Notes under the pieces: generated by a model
Seen by the model: only the letters and a program-made list of their open reading frames with translations
Told to the model about the DNA's origin: nothing
Database searches by the model: none
Position numbers and translations under genes: made by a program
Shown: positions 6,939 through 9,743 of the stretch, one piece after another
Layout: every line of letters begins with the position of its first letter
Position numbering within the stretch: position 1 is the first letter of the stretch
Origin: an uncultured Porphyromonadaceae bacterium
Lineage (GTDB): Bacteria; Bacteroidota; Bacteroidia; Bacteroidales; Muribaculaceae
Reading direction: 5' to 3'
NCBI GenBank assembly: GCA_900546835.1
Contig: UREH01000088.1
Location: 1 to 9,743 of the forward strand
Length of the DNA: 9,743 nucleotides

Positions 6939-8046
6939 CAGGCACATCGCCTCCCAGGTGCTGTTCCTTGGAGTATCCCAAAAGACCAAGGGCGGCATGA
7001 CGTCGGTACTGGTGAGCTACGACCGCCATATCGACGGCATGCGGTTTATCCCGACATGGCGTCTCGGGCCGAAGGCAGTAAAGGCCTTCTATATGCTTCA
7101 GGCTATGGTGCGCACGGCGCTGCTACTGCTCCTGGACCGGCGTATAAGAATCGTACACATCCATGGCGCGGCCAACGCGTCGTTCAGCCGTTGCCGCATT
7201 TTCATCGGTATGGCCAGGCGTTTCGGTAAGAAGGTAATCCTTCATGAGCATGCCGCGGATTTCAAGGAATTCTACGAAGCATCCGCCGATAAACAGTCAA
7301 TAATATCAGTCCTCCGAAGTGTCGACCTGCTTATAGCCCTTTCGGAATCATGGAAACAGTTTTATATTTCCATCGGTATGCCTGCCGGAAAAATCGAGGT
7401 GCTGAAAAATCCTGTGACGCCAGGGCAAAGCGAAAACGCAAAGACAGCCCACCACCCTCTGAGGGCGCTTTATCTCGGAGAAATTAGCCGGCGAAAGGGA
7501 GCCACTGATTTGCTGACCGCCCTCTCATCCGGCAAAGAGTTTTTCGACGGCAAGATCGAGGTGCGTTTCGGAGGCAATGAAGTCGATGGCGACATACGCT
7601 CAGAAATCGAGGCCAAAGGTCTGCAGAACACCGCTTTATATATGGGATGGGTATCGGGCAGCGCCAAGACCGAGGCTCTGGAATGGGCCGACATCTATAT
7701 ACTCCCATCCTACAACGAAGGGCTTCCCATAGCCATCCTCGAGGCGATGGCAAGCGGCATGCCGGTGATTACGACGCCCGTGGGCGGCATACCCGAGCTC
7801 GTGCGCGACGGTAACAACGGAACGCTCATCCCTCCGGGACGCTCCGACTGCATCGCGGCCGCCCTCAGGTGGTACATATCAAACCCGCAGCAAGTGGAAA
7901 TCCGCGGGCGCAAGGCGCTCTCCGACGTTCGGCAATACTTCCCCCCGCAGGTCTTCGGCCATCTTGCCAGGATATACGCCACATTGCTTCCCGAACCGGC
8001 CACACACTCCGACGGCCGGCACCCGAATACCAAGGCAGACACTTGA
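6922..8046 (+). CDS. GT4-family glycosyltransferase (GT-B fold)
   Basis: This 374-residue retaining-type glycosyltransferase should use a nucleotide-sugar donor to extend the lipid-linked repeat unit. The N-terminal domain begins VLFLGVSQKTKGGMTSVL (13-30), with the glycine-rich loop for the acceptor side. The C-terminal domain has ALYLGEISRRKG (182-193), holding the phosphate-binding R/K, and PSYNEGLPIAILEAMASG (262-279) with the E266-x7-E274 pair that binds the donor nucleotide sugar. These motifs are complete and the length is normal. A hydrophobic patch at 59-71 is amphipathic and may help membrane association. The ATG at 6922 overlaps the preceding gene by 17 nt, indicating translational coupling. 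The stop is followed after one base by the next start. Confidence 0.92.
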   Translation: MAKLIDRHIASQVLFLGVSQKTKGGMTSVLVSYDRHIDGMRFIPTWRLGPKAVKAFYMLQAMVRTALLLLLDRRIRIVHIHGAANASFSRCRIFIGMARRFGKKVILHEHAADFKEFYEASADKQSIISVLRSVDLLIALSESWKQFYISIGMPAGKIEVLKNPVTPGQSENAKTAHHPLRALYLGEISRRKGATDLLTALSSGKEFFDGKIEVRFGGNEVDGDIRSEIEAKGLQNTALYMGWVSGSAKTEALEWADIYILPSYNEGLPIAILEAMASGMPVITTPVGGIPELVRDGNNGTLIPPGRSDCIAAALRWYISNPQQVEIRGRKALSDVRQYFPPQVFGHLARIYATLLPEPATHSDGRHPNTKADT

Positions 8047-8047
8047 A

Positions 8048-8806
8048 ATGGAAAAGATACGGATTCTGAATATTGATGTGCTCGACACCACTCGCGACGA
8101 ACTCCTTGCTTCGCTTCACGACGGAGTGCTCGTCACTCCCAATATCGACCATCTCGTAAAACTGCAGACTGACCGAAGTTTCTACGACGCCTATCGCGAA
8201 GCCGAGTGGGCTGTGTGCGATTCGCGGGTGCTCCAGCTTTGTTCACATCTGACCGACAGGCCATTCCGCGAAGCCATTCCGGGAAGCAGTTTCTTTACAT
8301 CCTATTATGAATACCACCGCGACGATCCGGACTGCCGCATTTTCCTGCTCGGTGCAGCCGAAGGCGTCGCTCAGGAGGCCATGCGTCGGATCAACGCCCG
8401 AATGAAGCGCAACATAGTGGTCGGCGCGCTCTCGCCGAGCTATGGCTTTGAAAACAATGAGGAAGAGAACCGCCACATAGCCCGCTCAATAAATGAAAGC
8501 GGAGCTACAGTCGTCCTCGTAGGCGTTGGTGCGCCCAAACAGGAAAAATGGATAATGGCCCATCGGCACGAAATGCCGTCGGTACGTCTGTGGATGGCTC
8601 TCGGCGCCACCATCGATTTCGAGGCAGGCAACATAAAGCGCGCGCCGATATGGATGCGGCGTCTGGCGCTGGAATGGCTATACAGAATAATTCAGGAGCC
8701 GAAGCGCATGGCACGCAGGTATCTGGTCGACGATCCGGTATTTTTAAGGCACTTCCTGCGGCAGCTCAGAGGAAAATACAGCGATCCTTTTGCCGGCGGG
8801 TTATGA
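8048..8806 (+). CDS. WecG/TagA/CpsF-family glycosyltransferase (GT26)
   Basis: This 252-residue enzyme belongs to the family that adds ManNAc or ManNAcA to a lipid-linked GlcNAc intermediate; the actual sugar here is unknown. Diagnostic features are LVTPNIDHLVKL (28-39) with T30 and N32, the Asp-containing motif AVCDSRVL (55-62), and VGVGAPKQEKWI (158-169). The C-terminal block RAPIWMRRLALEWLYRIIQEPKR (198-220) is the membrane-associating appendage of the family. The usual D-G pair of the catalytic-base motif is D58-S59 here, but the aspartate is kept. The ATG at 8048 is chosen over a longer frame from 7964 because that extension lies inside the GT4 gene and is not family-like. It is the last gene of the polysaccharide locus and converges on adk with 7 bp between stops. 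Confidence 0.93.
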   Translation: MEKIRILNIDVLDTTRDELLASLHDGVLVTPNIDHLVKLQTDRSFYDAYREAEWAVCDSRVLQLCSHLTDRPFREAIPGSSFFTSYYEYHRDDPDCRIFLLGAAEGVAQEAMRRINARMKRNIVVGALSPSYGFENNEEENRHIARSINESGATVVLVGVGAPKQEKWIMAHRHEMPSVRLWMALGATIDFEAGNIKRAPIWMRRLALEWLYRIIQEPKRMARRYLVDDPVFLRHFLRQLRGKYSDPFAGGL

Positions 8807-8813
8807 TTTGACT

Positions 8814-9395
8814 TCAGCCAGCGGCTTCGGGGGAGTCGATGGCGGCGGAGATGCGGTTGAAGATGGTGTCTACGTCGCCCTGACCGTCGATGCGGCGGTA
8901 TTTCCCCTCCTTCATGTAGTAGTCGCGCAGAGGGGTGGTCGCCTCGTGGTAAACTTTCAGTCGGTTTTTGATGGTTTCGGGATTGTCGTCGGCACGGCCT
9001 GTCTGCTCGCCGCGGCGAATCATGCGCACTATCAGTTCGTCCTCGGGCACCTCAAGTCCGATTACGTGATGCAGTTTCTGGCCGCGGCGCTCGAAGAAGC
9101 GCTTCAGCGCATCGGCCTGAGGCACCGTGCGCGGGAAGCCGTCGAGAATCACGCCGTCCTTTGCCTTGGGCTCGTTGTCGAGAATTTCCTCGAGGATGCG
9201 GATCATCAGCGAGTCGGGAATGAGCTGGCCCTGCTTGATGTAGGTGTTGGCAATCTGTCCGATGGGGGTCTTGCGGGCAATATGGTCGCGGAGCACTTCG
9301 CCGGTCGAGATATGGTGAAGCCCGTATTTTTTTATCAGTTTTTCGCTTTGGGTGCCCTTCCCGCTACCGGGGGCACCGAATATCACAACGTTCAT
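8814..9395 (-). CDS. adk: Adenylate kinase
   Basis: This 193-residue cytoplasmic enzyme interconverts ATP + AMP and 2 ADP. The P-loop GAPGSGKGTQ (7-16), the AMP-binding STGEVLRDHI (30-39), DGFPRT (85-90) and the RRGEQTGRADDN stretch (127-138) with the catalytic arginines are all present. The lid is the short, zinc-free form, as is normal for Bacteroidetes adenylate kinases of about 190 residues. The start ATG is the complement of 9393-9395, preceded by an A-rich leader (CTAATAGA). It lies downstream of hpt on the same strand with a 139-bp gap, an arrangement I recall as common in Bacteroidales. I see no clear promoter of TTTG/TAnnTTTG type in that gap. The 3' end converges on the glycosyltransferase gene. 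Confidence 0.97.
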   Translation of the reverse strand: MNVVIFGAPGSGKGTQSEKLIKKYGLHHISTGEVLRDHIARKTPIGQIANTYIKQGQLIPDSLMIRILEEILDNEPKAKDGVILDGFPRTVPQADALKRFFERRGQKLHHVIGLEVPEDELIVRMIRRGEQTGRADDNPETIKNRLKVYHEATTPLRDYYMKEGKYRRIDGQGDVDTIFNRISAAIDSPEAAG

Positions 9396-9431
9396 TCTAT
9401 TAGCTGTCAGTTTGTTGGTTGTCGCAGAGCA

Positions 9432-9503
9432 TACCGGAATCCCCCGGTCGTATCGCTCGCGCGCCGTCGGGGGGATGTCAAATGGTGGCTGTCAGGTCCG
9501 GTA
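9432..9503 (-). other. Foldable GC-rich structure in the hpt-adk intergenic region
   Basis: A continuous 14-base segment TACCGGAATCCCCC (9432-9445) is complementary to two blocks: GGGGGAT (9470-9476) pairs with its ATCCCCC half and TCCGGTA (9497-9503) with its TACCGGA half. They are separated by a 20-base insert (9477-9496). An alternative small hairpin pairs ACCGG (9433-9437) with CCGGT (9444-9448) and would exclude the long fold. In the minus-strand transcript this sits between the hpt stop and the adk start. No T-run follows, so it is not a classical intrinsic terminator. A role in mRNA stability, attenuation or translation of adk is conceivable but unproven. Confidence 0.4.
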
Positions 9504-9534
9504 GGCTTTGCCGTCGGAATGAGAGATGTGCCTG

Positions 9535-9743
9535 TCAGTCGGCAGTCTCCTTCAGAACGTATATATCCTTCAGATTGCGTGCCAGACCGTCGAGGTCGAG
9601 ACCGAATCCGATGATGAATTTAGGCGGAATGGCGAACCCGACATAATCGGGCTTCACGTCGCACTGCAGGCTCTCCGGTTTGAAAAGCAGCGTGGCGATT
9701 TTCACCTCCGAAGGGTTCTTGGCCGAAATTGTCTCCACGAGCC
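9535..9743 (-). CDS. hpt: Hypoxanthine phosphoribosyltransferase, C-terminal part (5' end outside the window)
   Basis: Sixty-nine complete codons plus a stop are visible; the gene runs off the right edge. The enzyme makes IMP/GMP from hypoxanthine/guanine and PRPP in purine salvage. The visible part matches the C terminus of the family: ATLLFKPESL, then KPDYVGFAIPPKFIIGFGLDLDG with the purine-contacting region, and LARNLKDIYVL near the end. The PRPP-binding motif lies outside the window. The frame stays open to the last base, so no start is assigned. It probably shares a transcript with adk, 139 bp downstream. Confidence 0.9.
   Translation of the reverse strand, partial: LVETISAKNPSEVKIATLLFKPESLQCDVKPDYVGFAIPPKFIIGFGLDLDGLARNLKDIYVLKETAD

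Noticed and set aside
6087..6998. A 303-codon minus-strand frame opposite the DUF6492-like gene
   Set aside because: It has the same codon-opposite phase as the sense gene and no family signature; it is a by-product of codon bias.
8790..9614. A 274-codon plus-strand frame across adk and the adk-hpt gap
   Set aside because: It is antisense to an unambiguous adenylate kinase in codon-opposite phase and has no motifs of its own.

Overview
The window looks like a metagenome-derived contig end from a Bacteroidota bacterium, most likely order Bacteroidales (a Muribaculaceae- or Alistipes-like gut lineage is a guess). The reasons are: promoters of the Bacteroidota type (TTTG, about 20 bp, TAnnTTTG), start sites without Shine-Dalgarno sequences but with A-rich leaders, a Bacteroidetes-style Wza lipoprotein with a C-terminal membrane helix, and a short-lid adenylate kinase next to hypoxanthine phosphoribosyltransferase. 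The first 17 bases are not biological. They match the end of the Tn5/Nextera mosaic-end adapter, so the left edge is probably the true end of an assembled contig.

Layout: bases 18-149 are an AT-rich non-coding leader with a probable promoter -7 box. From 150 to 8806 nine plus-strand genes form the end of a cell-surface polysaccharide (capsule, exopolysaccharide or O-antigen) locus. They encode a membrane-anchored hexapeptide acyltransferase, a Wza-like outer-membrane export lipoprotein, a Wzz/Wzc-like chain-length protein without a kinase domain, a Wzy-like polymerase, a GT32-type glycosyltransferase, a second hexapeptide acyltransferase, a DUF6492-like putative glycosyltransferase, a GT4 glycosyltransferase and a WecG/TagA/CpsF (GT26) glycosyltransferase. 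A well-formed promoter at 5989-6020 splits this into at least two transcription units. The second begins with an almost leaderless gene. From 8814 to the right edge, two minus-strand purine-metabolism genes (adk and the 3' end of hpt) converge on the locus with only 7 bp between stop codons.

How the genes work together (inference from families): the GT32, DUF6492-like, GT4 and GT26 enzymes would build a repeat unit on a lipid carrier and the acyltransferases would decorate it. The Wzy-like protein would polymerise it at the outer face of the inner membrane, the Wzz/Wzc-like protein would control chain length, and the Wza-like lipoprotein would export it. A flippase, an initiating sugar-phosphate transferase, a tyrosine kinase and a phosphatase are not in the window and may lie to the left or elsewhere. 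I see no tRNA, rRNA, CRISPR array, insertion sequence or defence gene. I do not see a wholly new system. The most notable items are the adapter remnant, the near-leaderless promoter, the DUF6492-like enzyme and a foldable hpt-adk intergenic region.
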